DNA of 64,000 nucleotides, from the NCBI GenBank assembly GCA_006937955.1, contig SSNP01000052.1:41368-105367 (forward strand). Direction: 5' to 3'. Positions 9,127-20,954 of the stretch are shown here, piece after piece (within the stretch, counting starts at the first letter, position 1; each line of letters opens with the position of its first letter). The notes below the pieces were generated by a model, which was not told the origin of the DNA, ran no database searches, and was given only the letters and a program-made list of their open reading frames with translations. The DNA is from Pachypanchax playfairii (taxonomy: Eukaryota; Chordata; Actinopteri; Cyprinodontiformes; Aplocheilidae). The position numbers and the translations under genes were made by a program.

Positions 9127-9132
9127 TTTATT
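9127..9132 (-). promoter_or_regulatory. Candidate poly(A) signal, second copy
   Basis: AATAAA on the minus strand, equivalent to 5881-5886. Confidence 0.3.
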
Positions 9133-9632
9133 TTAATTTGATTTAAATTTATCACCCATCACTGCTGATACTGTCAGACATCAGACGCAGTTCACTGTCC
9201 CACACTCGCTAAGGTGACCCTCATTTCACACACAGTCCCATCTCAAAACCACAAGTCCAGTTGTATCAGAACCCAACCAGACCTGCAGCTGATGGATCGC
9301 CCTCCCTGGTAAACTCTACCTGATCCTTCAGCTGAGGGCGTCCAGCTAGCAGCTCACTAGCAAACTGACAGCTGACAGACCCAAATCCTTCAATACAAGC
9401 AGGTCACTGAAGGTCTTTCATAGAGACACAGATCATTTTAATGAGGACTGGTGGAGGGGGCTCAGACAGGGTGTGTGCACGTGTGCGTGTGCACGTGTGT
9501 GAGGGTGACAGTACCCCTGTAGCCTCATCATAGACAGTGACGATGAGTTACAGAGAACAACCACGTCTGAGGAATGTGATAAAGATCCACAGATCTTCAG
9601 GTGCTGCTGAGGGTTCTCAGTGATCCAGGTCT

Positions 9633-9699
9633 TGGTGATCCTGCTAGGCAGCTGGACTCCAACAAGGAAGAGGAGTCCAGTTTCCTAGCAGGATCACCA
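9633..9699. other. Strong hairpin, second copy
   Basis: Same 16-bp plus 9-bp stems and 11-nt loop as at 6387-6453. Confidence 0.8.
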
Positions 9700-9781
9700 T
9701 TGAGGGATGTTTTTGGTAAAGCACCGTGACAAACTAGAACACAGGTGAACAGAACGTGCAGGTGAGATACGCACCGTGGGG

Positions 9782-10342
9782 TCAGAGAAGCCTCTCTGCG
9801 TGTGTTTGTTGGGTCAAGATCTCTTCAGATCCTGTCAGGTACCCCGGGTCCCCGGTCTTGTCAGATGGAAATGTGGACTCACTCACTCCATCAAAGCCCT
9901 TGTTGTCGTGACACGGTGTCGCGGCTCCGTTGCCACTGTCTTCCCACCTGACCCGCGGCAGCGCGTGGACGCGCACGGTCCCGTTCAGCTCCTTCTCCAT
10001 GTTCTCCTTGTGTTTCTGCTCTCCTACTTCCAGGGTCTTCACGCCGTCCGTGGAGAGCCTCCCGGACAGTTTCCTGGTCCACTGCGTGAAGCTCATGTCC
10101 ACTGAACTCTTCACGTCCACGGCCGCGTAAAGCTGCACGTTTCCCATGTACCATAAAACCCACCACACCAAGCTGAAGAAGATGACAATGGAGCCCGTGT
10201 AGATCAGGAAATCACCGTAGAAGCGACCGTTCAGGTGAAGGTTCCCGAAAATCCCAACCAGGAGCACGACCAGCCCGGCAGCATCGAAGATGAGGGCGAG
10301 GAAGAGCAGGTGCGCGCAGTTCCCCCTGCAGCTGTGGGCCAT
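9782..10342 (-). CDS. tmem238: TMEM238-like two-pass membrane protein, second copy
   Basis: Encodes the same 186 residues as 6536-7096, with the same inner Met start (10342-10340), two hydrophobic segments and polar tail. Complete identity, including the flanks, suggests the same locus assembled twice rather than a paralogue. If the duplication is real it is too young to have diverged. Confidence 0.75.
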   Translation of the reverse strand: MAHSCRGNCAHLLFLALIFDAAGLVVLLVGIFGNLHLNGRFYGDFLIYTGSIVIFFSLVWWVLWYMGNVQLYAAVDVKSSVDMSFTQWTRKLSGRLSTDGVKTLEVGEQKHKENMEKELNGTVRVHALPRVRWEDSGNGAATPCHDNKGFDGVSESTFPSDKTGDPGYLTGSEEILTQQTHAERLL

Positions 10343-10961
10343 GTCTGCGCAGTGATGACTTAACGCGTCAAACTTACACCTGTAAGAGTTCACCTGCGTG
10401 CAGGCCACGCCCTTTTCAGGCCTAAACCCCACCTGCTGCGCTCACAGCACAGAGAGATGAGTTTGACTTGTAGAGCGAGAAAGAAACATTTCATGTTGAG
10501 GTGAAGCTGCAGGTCAGCAGGTAACAGCAGAGATCTGTATAGAGCATTGACACATATACAGGTGTGGGGAAAGTATTTGCCCCCGTGACAGCAGCACCTG
10601 CTCACAGTGATAACAGGTGTGTTTACTTTCTGTAATGAGTTTTTAAAGTTACACAGGTAGCAGCTGGAGCTCTTATATTGTGTTTATTTTATAATGAACT
10701 GGTGAAGTCATGATGTCACAGGTAAAGTCTGGTCTTCACCATCTCCACACTTCGGGCTTTTTATTTCCAGGTGTGTGTCTTAAATTTCCTGATCAGCCAG
10801 TTTATAAGTTTATGATGATTCAGTCAGTGAAGGAGGCTGAACAAGGCTTCATGAAGCTTCAAACCATTTTGGAACTTTGTATATAAAAATGGTTCAGCAG
10901 TTGAAGCTTCAGTCATGGAGCACCTGAGTACCACCTGCTGGCACAGTGTTTGTTGTACAGC

Positions 10962-11071
10962 TGAGCAGGTGAGCTGTAGGTAAGTAACAGGTTAGCTGCA
11001 GGACCTGCAGGTGAGTAACAGATTAGCTGCAGGTGAGTAACAGGTGAGCAGCAGGTGAGGAGAAGGTGAGC
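10962..11071 (+). repeat. CAGGTGAG-rich tandem repeat, second copy
   Basis: Same as 7716-7825. Confidence 0.7.
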
Positions 11072-11077
11072 TGCTGA

Positions 11078-11732
11078 TTGATTCTTTTTACTATATATAT
11101 ATATATGTTACCGCTTGGTAAAATTATTAGACAACATGGTATAAAATTCCATTTTTATGCTGATGATACTCAGTTATATCTATCAATGAAGCCTGATGAG
11201 ACCAACCAGCTGCAGAGATTACAAACTTGTCTTAATGATGTAAAACGTTGGATGACGCTTCATGTTTTGCTTTTAAATTCAGACAAGACAGACGTTCTGG
11301 TTCTGGTTCTGGTTCTGGTTTTTGGGCCTGAGAACCTTATAGGAACAAGTTGTGTAGTAGAAGGTAAAGAACCTGGGTGTTATCTTTGACCAGGACATGT
11401 CCTTTAGTTCTCATATAAAGCATGTTACCATGACGACCTACTTCCACCTGCGTAATGTTGATAAAATTAGGAGCATTTTGAATCAAAGAGATGCAGAAAC
11501 TTTAGTTCATGTATTTATTACTTCTAGACTTGATTACTGTAATTCATTATTATCAGGATGTTCTAATAGTTCTGTTAAAGACCTCCAGCTGATCCAAAAT
11601 ACTGCTGCCAGAGTTCTGATGAGAGTTAGAAGGAGAGACCATATTTCTCCTGTTTTAGCATCACTTCATTGGCTCCCTGTAAGGTCTAGAATAAAGTTTA
11701 CATCTTTCTCTCAACTCCAAACTGACATTTAA
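11078..11732 (+). pseudogene. LINE reverse-transcriptase fragment, second copy
   Basis: Same two frames and motifs as 7832-8486 (YADD box near the start, RLDYCNSLLSGC and HWLPV in the second frame), broken at the same place. It carries no independent information if the duplication is artefactual. Confidence 0.85.
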
Positions 11733-12236
11733 AGCAAACAATCCCCCTTTTCAGGTCATGTTTGACATATTTTCTTGCTCTTCATCTAATATAATCTAAT
11801 AATTGTCACATTTCTGGTTATTCAACGCACATTCGGCCCTTTTTACTCTTCCAGCTGGAACACATTGTTTCCAACAACCTCAACACCTCAGTTCTTCATC
11901 CAGGCAGAGAGGAGTAGTTATTGAATCTATCTATTCACACTCTAAATGATTTCATGACTTATTAATCCTCCTGATTAACAAAGAGACATGGCAGATTACA
12001 TGGATTTCCTTCAGTAAAGTCCTTCATGGTCTAAGATCTCTATTATATTCACATCTGCTGCAGAAAATTTAAATAAAACAGGACTGTGTATATGTTGATC
12101 TGCTAGATGGCGCCAGTCACCTGTAAACCCAACAGAACCAGCCTGGAGCACTGCATCGGACCGCACTGCATAACCACCGGTGATACCACTTGAACACTGT
12201 TAACAGACACACTGGGATTTATTTTCAGCTGTTTTT

Positions 12237-13322
12237 ACAAACCAAAAACATGGACAGATGTTTATCATGTGATGAAACCTCTCTGCAGTGAAGCTGATCA
12301 TACTCTCGTCTCATGTTTACTCTTTATTGGTATAAATATTTATGTTAAATTTGTTTTTTGTCAACATGTTTTTGTTGTTAATCTAAATGCATTCTGTCTT
12401 TTATCTTCAGTTTGTCTTTGTCAGATTAGTTAAACTCTGCTGATGATTTAACTAAAACACTAACCAACACTAACCAGTCACTTTAACTGATTCTACTGAT
12501 GAGCTAAAGCTTAAAGAGCGCGTTAGGGTTAATGTAATGTTCCTTTCATTAGAATCATCTGGGTCATCATGTGACTTGTGAGACTCAGATCTTTTTATTC
12601 TATAAACATTAATCTTTTCATAGTTTCAAGACTTTATGATCTAAACACTCTGAGAAACATGAAACCTTTATAGAAAGATTTTAATAAGTGAATCATCCAC
12701 ATTGTGTCAAGCTTGTCACTCAGAAACTCTGTTTTTATTTAGACTGCAGGTTATTCATCTTGAAAAGATGGTTTAAAGCTCCATGATGACACAAATCCAA
12801 CCAACACACATTATAAATACTGATATTAATGAGAAAGCACAACCAAGCTGCTGTGAGTTGTAATGAGCTCCTGCCTCAAGGTAGAAATGAAAACAAGCTG
12901 GGGATTTAAAAAAATAATGTCTGAAAGACATGTGCACTACCAACAGAGTGATGGACCAGGTACTAATGTGGTGTTCAGCATTTTGATTGACAGCTTAACG
13001 GAGCTGCAGGGTCCCATCAAAACTTCTCTGAGTTTGTCTTTATAATATAAAGCGTTTGAGTAAAGTTAATTATGATAACAAGGTCCAGCTGATTGAGTTT
13101 CATGAATACTTTCTCAGCTTCAAGGCAGATACTGAACTCACAAAACACAACGACTTCCTGTCCAATTCATTTTCTTTCTTAAACACAAGGTTGAAAATGA
13201 GCCTCAGTAATGTGCAGAGATGTGGTGAGCTCAGCTTTAATGTACCAGCCGACACCCTAAAGGTTCCATAACACGGTAGAATAAACCAGAAAGGACTGAA
13301 AGTCTTTATCTGTACCAGAAAA
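12237..13322. other. Intergenic, no gene recognised
   Basis: Unique AT-rich DNA. Two open frames of 60 and 71 codons (12863-13045, 13056-13271) have no recognisable domain. I see no repeat or RNA gene before the 19-bp array begins. Confidence 0.6.
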
Positions 13323-16300
13323 ACCAGACCTGGAGAGTTAGACTAGACCTGGAGAGTTAGACTAGACCTGGAGAGTTAGACTAGACCTGGAGAGTTAAAC
13401 CAGACCTGGAGAGTTAGATTAGACCTGGAGAGTTAAACCAGACCTGGAGAGTTAGATCAGACCTGTAGATTTAGACTAGACCTGGAGAGTTAGACTAGAC
13501 CTGGAGAGTTAAACCAGACCTGGAGAGTTAGACTACACCTAGAGAGTTAGATTAGACCTGGAGAGTTAGACTAGACCTAGAGAGTTAGATTAGACCTGGA
13601 GAGTTAAACCAGACCTGGAGAGTTAGATCAGACCTGTAGATTTAGATGAGACCTGTAGATTTAGATGAGACCTGGAGAGTTAGACCAGACCTGGAGAGTT
13701 AGATCAGACCTGTAGATTTAGATCAGACCTGTAGATTTAGACTAGACCTGGAGAGTTAGACTAGACCTGGAGAGTTAGACTAGACCTGGAGAGTTAAACC
13801 AGACCTGGAGAGTTAGACTAGACCTAGAGAGTTAGATTAGACCTGGAGAGTTAAACCAGACCTGGAGAGTTAGATCAGACCTGTAGATTTAGATCAGACC
13901 TGTAGATTTAGACTAGACCTGGAGAGTTAGACTAGACCTGGAGAGTTAGACTAGACCTGGAGAGTTAAACCAGACCTGGAGAGTTAGACTAGACCTGGAG
14001 AGTTAGACTAGACCTGGAGAGTTAGACCAGACCTGGAGAGTTAGATCAGACCTGGAGAGTTAGACTAGACCTGGAGAGTTAGACTAGACCTGGAGAGTTA
14101 GACCAGACCTGGAGAGTTAGATCAGACCTGTAGATTTAGATGAGACCTGTAGATTTAGATGAGACCTGTAGATTTAGACTAGACCTGGACAGTTAGATCA
14201 GACCTGGACAGTTAGACCAGACCTGGAGAGTTAGATCAGACCTGTAGATTTAGATGAGACCTGTAGATTTAGACTAGACCTGGAGAGTTAGATCAGACCT
14301 GTAGATTTAGACTAGACCTGGAGAGTTAGATCAGACCTGTAGATTTAGATGAGACCTGTAGATTTAGATGAGACCTGGAGAGTTAGACCAGACTTGGAGA
14401 GTTAGATCAGACCTGTAGATTTAGATCAGACCTGTAGATTTAGACTAGACCTGGAGAGTTAGACTAGACTTGGAGAGTTAGATCAGACCTGGAGAGTTAG
14501 ACCAGACCTGGAGAGTTAGACTAGACCTGGAGAGTTAGACTAGACCTGGAGAGTTAAACCAGACCTGGAGAGTTAGACTAGACCTGGAGAGTTAGACTAG
14601 ACCTGGACAGTTAGACCAGACCTGGAGAGTTAGACTAGACCTGGAGAGTTAGACTAGACCTGGAGAGTTAGACCAGACCTGGAGAGTTAGATCAGACCTG
14701 TAGATTTAGATCAGACCTGGAGAGTTAGACCAGACCTGGAGAGTTAGACTAGACCTGGAGAGTTAGACCAGACCTGGAGAGTTAGACTAGACCTGGAGAG
14801 TTAGACCAGACCTGGAGAGTTAGATCAGACCTGTAGATTTAGATCATACCTGTAGATTTAGACTAGACCTGGAGAGTTAGATGAGACCTGTAGATTTAGA
14901 TGAGACCTGTAGATTTAGATGAGACCTGGAGAGTTAGACCAGACCTGGAGAGTTAGATCAGACCTGTAGATTTAGATCAGACCTGTAGATTTAGACTAGA
15001 CCTGGAGAGTTAGACTAGACCTGGAGAGTTAGACTAGACCTGGAGAGTTAGACCAGACCTGGAGAGTTAGATCAGACCTGTAGATTTAGATCAGACCTGT
15101 AGATTTAGACTAGACCTGGAGAGTTAGACTAGACCTGGAGAGTTAGACTAGACCTGGAGAGTTAGACTAGACCTGGACAGTTAGACCAGACCTGGAGAGT
15201 TAGACTAGACCTGGAGAGTTAGACTAGACCTGGAGAGTTAGACCAGACCTGGAGAGTTAGATCAGACCTGTAGATTTAGATCAGACCTGTAGATTAGACT
15301 AGACCTGGAGAGTTAGACCAGACCTGGAGAGTTAGACTAGACCTGGAGAGTTAGACTAGACCTGGAGAGTTAGACTAGACCTGGAGAGTTAGATCAGACC
15401 TGTAGATTTAGATCAGACCTGGAGAGTTAGACCAGACCTGGAGAGTTAGACTAGACCTGGAGAGTTAGACCAGACCTGGAGAGTTAGATTAGACCTGGAG
15501 ATTTAGATCAGACCTGGAGAGTTAGACTAGACCTGGAGAGTTAGATCAGACCTGTAGATTTAGACTAGACCTGGAGAGTTAGACTAGACTTGGAGAGTTA
15601 GATCAGACCTGGAGAGTTAGACCAGACCTGGAGAGTTAGATCAGACCTGTAGATTTAGATCAGACCTGTAGATTTAGACTAGACCTGGAGAGTTAGACTA
15701 GACCTGGAGAGTTAGACTAGACCTGGAGAGTTAAACCAGACCTGGAGAGTTAGACTAGACCTGGAGAGTTAGACTAGACCTGGAGAGTTAGACCAGACCT
15801 GGAGAGTTAGATCAGACCTGTAGATTTAGATCATACCTGTAGATTTAGACTAGACCTGGAGAGTTAGATCAGACCTGTAGATTTAGACTAGACCTGGAGA
15901 GTTAGACTAGACTTGGAGAGTTAGATCAGACCTGGAGAGTTAGACCAGACCTGGAGAGTTAGATTAGACCTGGAGAGTTAGACCAGACCTGGAGAGTTAG
16001 ACTAGACCTGGAGAGTTAGACTAGACCTGGAGAGTTAGACCAGACCTGGAGAGTTAGATCAGACCTGTAGATTTAGATCATACCTGTAGATTTAGACTAG
16101 ACTTGGAGAGTTAGACTAGACTTGGAGAGTTAGATCAGACCTGGAGAGTTAGATCAGACCTGGAGAGTTAGACCAGACCTGTAGATTTAGATCAGACCTG
16201 TAGATTTAGACTAGACCTGGAGAGTTAGATGAGACCTGTAGATTTAGATGAGACCTGTAGATTTAGATGAGACCTGGAGAGTTAGACCAGACCTGGAGAG

Positions 16301-17793
16301 TTAGATCAGACCTGTAGATTTAGATCAGACCTGTAGATTTAGACTAGACCTGGAGAGTTAGATGAGACCTGTAGATTTAGATGAGACCTGTAGATTTAGA
16401 TCAGACCTGGAGAGTTAGACCAGACCTGGAGAGTTAGACTAGACCTGGAGAGTTAGACTAGACCTGGAGAGTTAGACCAGACCTGGAGAGTTAGATCAGA
16501 CCTGTAGATTTAGATCAGACCTGTAGATTTAGACTAGACCTGGAGAGTTAGACTAGACCTGGAGAGTTAGACTAGACCTGGAGAGTTAGACCAGACCTGG
16601 AGAGTTAGATCAGACCTGTAGATTTAGATGAGACCTGTAGATTTAGATGAGACCTGGAGAGTTAGACCAGACCTGGAGAGTTAGACTAGACCTGGAGAGT
16701 TAGACCAGACCTGGAGAGTTAGACTAGACCTGGAGAGTTAGACCAGACCTGGAGAGTTAGACTAGACCTGGAGAGTTAGATTAGACCTGGAGAGTTAAAC
16801 CAGACCTGGAGAGTTAGATCAGACCTGTAGATTTAGATGAGACCTGGAGATTTAGATGAGACCTGGAGAGTTAGACCAGACTTGGAGAGTTAGATCAGAC
16901 CTGTAGATTTAGATGAGACCTGGAGAGTTAGACCAGACCTGGAGATTTAGATCAGACCTGTAGATTTAGATGAGACCTGGAGAGTTAGACTAGACCTGGA
17001 GAGTTAGACTAGACCTGGAGAGTTAAACCAGACCTGGAGAGTTAGACAAGACCTGGAGAGTTAGACTAGACCTGGAGAGTTAGACCAGACCTGGAGAGTT
17101 AGACTAGACCTGGAGAGTTAGACCAGACCTGGAGAGTTAGATCAGACCTGTAGATTTAGATCAGACCTGTAGATTTAGACTAGACCTGGAGAGTTAGACT
17201 AGACCTGGAGAGTTAAACCAGACCTGGAGAGTTAGACTAGACCTGGAGAGTTAGACTAGACCTGGAGAGTTAGATCAGACCTGTAGATTTAGATCAGACC
17301 TGTAGAGTTAGACTAGACCTGGAGAGTTAGACTAGACCTGGAGAGTTAGACTAGACCTGGAGAGTTAAACCAGACCTGGAGAGTTAGACAGACCTGTAGA
17401 TTTAGATCAGACCTGTAGATTTAGACTAGACCTGGAGAGTTAGATGAGACCTGTAGATTTAGATGAGACCTGTAGATTTAGATGAGACCTGGAGAGTTAG
17501 ACCAGACCTGGAGAGTTAGATCAGACCTGTAGATTTAGATCAGACCTGTAGATTTAGACTAGACCTGGAGAGTTAGACTAGACCTGGAGAGTTAAACCAG
17601 ACCTGGAGAGTTAGACTAGACCTGGAGAGTTAGACCAGACCTGGAGAGTTAGACTAGACCTGGAGAGTTAGACTAGACCTGGAGAGTTAGACCAGACCTG
17701 GAGAGTTAGATCAGACCTGTAGATTTAGACTAGACCTGGAGAGTTAGACCAGACCTGGAGAGTTAGATCAGACCTGTAGATTTAGATCAGACC
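13323..17793. repeat. 19-bp minisatellite, roughly 235 copies
   Basis: About 4.5 kb of a 19-bp unit, agacctggagagttagact. Two main unit types alternate irregularly: a ggagagttagac type and a gtagatttagat type that differs at three linked positions. Smaller variants have taaac, tagatg and acttgg. The period is constant apart from rare indels (for example near 15290 and 17385). No long open frame exists. Short runs of the two unit types recur in similar order, which suggests multi-unit duplications. Confidence 0.97.
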
Positions 17794-18832
17794 TGGAGAG
17801 TTTTAACATGCATGTATATTTTGCTTTTAAACGGTCAGCCCCCCCAACCCCCACCCCCCCACACCCCCCCACCCCCAACTTGCAACCCATCTTTCCTTCC
17901 AAATGGCACCCATCTCCTTATTAAAGCCTCCTGTAGTCTGCACTCCCTGCTTCCTCTCCTCCATCAAGAGGACTTGGTTTCTGTTTCGATCACCTACTGG
18001 CGATGTAGAAGAGGCTCACTAGACTTTACAGAACTTGTGGGATTAAACAGAGTCATTTCATTAAATGTTTACACATTGCCTTAGCCATGAGGTGTGTGGA
18101 TAAAGCTGTAGTTTCAAATCAGAGATGATATCTCTTCTCCACCTGGGGGGGAATTGGAGGGCTGCATTAATCCTGATAAAGTGTGTTTCAGATAGCACTT
18201 ACTTTTCTACCTGTTTATCCCTGAGGGGCTCAGTTTGGCAAGTGATTCACTCACACAGATGTAACTACTCACCACACTGCTTCACTGTGTGATTCTATCT
18301 AGTCCTGTCTCTAATTACACAAAACAATTATTTTATTTCTCATTTTCCTCCTTTTTCCCACGTTCAGGTGAGTTTGGAGGTTGGTCTGCTGCTCCACCCT
18401 TTAGGCCCGGCTCTATATTGGCCACTGTAAGTCACACCTGGAATTATTCATCTCAGTTGGAATGTTTTATACTTCCTCCTCTGCTCAGCACCAGACTGTT
18501 TGTAGTTACAATCTGACCCAGATGATCTGCTCTTGTGTTGAACCTTTTGGGAAATCCTTACTGCTGAATTGGAGCTCCAGTTTGGATGATTGTTACACCT
18601 CTGAAAAGCAACTGGAATCTTCCAGACTCACCTGCTCTGGTTTGATCTCACCTTCCACTACCTCCACTCATCAACCTCCTACTGCTGCCTCCTTGGTTTG
18701 GCTCCGCCCCCCAGGCTCCTTCATCTCCTGCAAACAACAACAAACCAAATCCAGTGTTTGATGCACAATCTCACTCACCAATAAGAATATTCTCTTCCCT
18801 TTTTATACAGTTGTTGGTCCAGGATTTGTCAG
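17794..18832. other. No gene; contains a C-rich tract at about 17838-17880
   Basis: After the 19-bp array comes a run of C7-C8 blocks separated by A or AA (about 17838-17880), then mixed sequence with short open frames of up to 99 codons and no recognisable domains. I see no RNA gene. Confidence 0.55.
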
Positions 18833-19098
18833 CAGTTGGTTCTGGTTCTGGTTCTGGTTCTGGTCTGGTCTGGTCTGGTCTGGTCTGGTCTGGTCTGGTT
18901 CTGGTGTGGTTCTGGTTCTGGTTCTGGTTCTGTTCTGTTCTGTTCTGGGTCTGGTTCTGGTCTGGTCTGGTCTGGTCTGGTTCTGGTTCTGGTTCTGGTT
19001 CTGGTCTGGTCTGGTCTGGTCTGGTCTGGTCTGGTCTGGTCTGGTCTGGTCTGGTCTGGTTCTGGGTCTGGTTCTGGTTCTGGTTCTGGTTCTGGACC
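18833..19098. repeat. TCTGG / TTCTGG simple repeat
   Basis: About 265 bp of blocks of (TCTGG)n alternating with blocks of (TTCTGG)n, plus a short TTCTG run. It is open in several frames on both strands, giving GSGSG, VLVLV or TRPDQ repeats, with no other coding signal. It is treated as a microsatellite. Confidence 0.95.
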
Positions 19099-19603
19099 CA
19101 ACGTACATGTAAACATCCAGTTTTCTTTATTAGTTTCGATAAACTTCACACAGATCTCTGTAACTGTGTACAAACAGCCTCGTGGTTAAATTGTACATTT
19201 ATAGAATAATATGTCTGAAGATGTTGGAATGGATCTTGTGAGTGTGTCTTGATGGGTACAGTCTTTCACACTGATGGTGTTGAAGCATCCACCCATTCTC
19301 CAGACTGCTGTTGGAGTAGTGTTGAATCAGCAGCATGCTAACCTTGGACCTTGTGTTAGCATGTTCAATCACAGGATGAAGCCTGCTGCTATCAAACAGG
19401 AAATTAGTCAAATATCAGATTTTAAATACAATTAAAAATAAAAGCCTTGAAGACCCCTTTGATCTAAAAGATAAATAAAGTTGAACCTTTTGTAAACAAC
19501 AACAAAAATAAAAACAACTTACATCATAACATCTCACTTGGATCTGTCCTTCTTAAAAATAATAAATACAATATTCAGTTCAGCGTCATATGACACTTGA
19601 ACA
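19099..19603. other. Intergenic, no gene recognised
   Basis: AT-rich DNA between the TCTGG tract and the SINE-like element. No domain-bearing frame is visible. Confidence 0.55.
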
Positions 19604-19862
19604 GCAGCATCAGGAGGTACAGCTGGTAACCGAAGTGTCACTGGTTCGAATCCCTGCTGCATCCAGATAAGATCGCCTGGCTGTTGTGTCCTTGAGCAAG
19701 ACACTTCACCCATCCTGCCTGTCTGGTGGAGGTCAGAGGGTTCGGTGTCACCTGGTGGCCTCACCTGTCAGTGTCCCAGCTGTGGGACAACATGTGTGTT
19801 TATCACCAACATACATGTGAGTGAATGATAAACTTTAGAGACCAAGAACTTCACAAAGCGAG
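19604..19862 (+). mobile_element. tRNA-headed SINE-like repeat
   Basis: The left part carries agctggta, as in a tRNA A box, and ggttcgaatcc (about 19642-19652), a full match to the RNA polymerase III B-box consensus. Only about 20 bases separate them, so part of the tRNA-like head is probably deleted. The body, with tgtccttgagcaagacactt and downstream words, matches a repeat widespread in teleost genomes as I remember it. The 3' boundary is approximate. It lies just upstream of the LINE fragments. A non-autonomous DNA element with the same body is an alternative. Confidence 0.6.
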
Positions 19863-20115
19863 GAGTCATACCTTAAAATGTCCTAACCTCAAACGATTTC
19901 ACTGATTTTAAGAGGCTGTTTCTCCACTCCAGTCATACTGCATGAGACTTGTAGGATAATTAAGACAGGATTATGGAGGGAAAGAATATCTCATGACCTG
20001 AATCTGTATCATGTTATCATGTTTGGATGCATGCCATGCAGCTTGCCAGAGTATCTCATCAGGCCCAGCTGTGTCTTATCATTGGCTCATGCTGTTCATC
20101 TGGTTCTCTATGTAT

Positions 20116-20930
20116 TTAAGCTCTTCTCAGGTTCCGCCTCCTCTCCAGATTGTTTCTGTTCATTTGCCACCGATCCAGCGTTTCCAAACCTGGTATCAGA
20201 GTTTTGTCTAAGTGAACCTCATTCTGCTTAAAGTCTGTGATCTTCTTCATCCCTGACCACACATCTCTTACATTGTTTTGCTGGAGCTTGTTCTCCAGCT
20301 TTTTCCAGGACACCTCCTTGTTGTCTCTAATCTTGTCCACTTCTCAATTGTTCAGTGTTTTCCTCCATGAAACTCACGTTTCTCTAATTAAGTAGTTCTT
20401 TCGGGTCTCTGGTGATCCAGGGTTTGTTATTGGGGAAGCACTTCACTGTTCTGGTGGGAATTATGTTGTCGACGCAGAAGTTTAAATAGTCAGTCACACA
20501 CTCAGTCATAGCGTTGATGTCCTCTCCATGTGGCTCACGGAGCACATCCCAGTCTGTACCCTCAAAACATCTTTGAAGAATTTCTTCAGCTTCCTGTGAC
20601 CACCTCCTCACAGTAGTTTTGATCACAGGTTGCCTCTGGATAATGGGTTTGTATACTGAGCAGAGATTATGGTCTGCCTTGCCAAGAGCAGGCCGTGCAA
20701 AGGACCTGTATGCATCCCTGATATTTGCATAGAACAAGTCCAGTATTTTGTTTTCTCTGGTGGAGCAGCTGACAAACTGTTGAAATGCTTGCAGTGTAGA
20801 GGAGAAAGAGGCGGGATTAAAGTCTCCAGATATTGCCACAAATGCATTTGGGTGCTGTCTGCAGTTTAGCACCAGCATCCGCCCAGCTTGAGTTATCAGT
20901 GTGTTTGCAAATAGGGCTGACTCTGAGCTG
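20116..20930 (-). pseudogene. LINE endonuclease-domain fragment, degraded
   Basis: Minus-strand remnant of a non-LTR retrotransposon ORF2. HPNAFVAISGDFN (about 20825-20863) is the endonuclease GDFN block. LDLFYANIRDAYRSF and LGKADHN (about 20660-20740) supply the C-terminal His box of the AP-like endonuclease. RRWSQEAEEILQRCFEGTDWD and CFPNNKPWITRD form the linker before the reverse transcriptase. The frame stops at 20384. The following linker (LENKLQQNNVRDVWSGMKKI, about 20230-20290) is in another frame after stops and shifts, and the reverse transcriptase itself is missing. An apparent 774-codon frame fuses this fragment to the adjacent 21-bp array; I regard the fusion as accidental. Upstream it ends close to the array edge near 20930. 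Confidence 0.85.
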
Positions 20931-20954
20931 CATGGTGCCCTAGGCAACGGCATG

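Larger units (their letters stand above)
9001..12236. other. Duplicated segment, second copy (starts at assembly gap)
   Basis: Repeats 5755-8990 at an offset of 3,246, starting inside a 34-bp repeat unit and ending at the base that matches 8990. After 12236 the sequence continues into unique DNA, so this is the copy joined to the right-hand flank. Confidence 0.9.

Noticed and set aside
13323..17793. CRISPR-like repeat array
   Set aside because: Units are contiguous 19-mers with no spacers, in a eukaryotic context; it is a minisatellite.
18754..19209. Gly-Ser and Val-Leu repeat proteins
   Set aside because: Translations of a TCTGG/TTCTGG microsatellite in multiple frames on both strands.
19534..19764. 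76-codon minus-strand frame
   Set aside because: Lies across the SINE-like repeat and reads it antisense; a shadow of the repeat.
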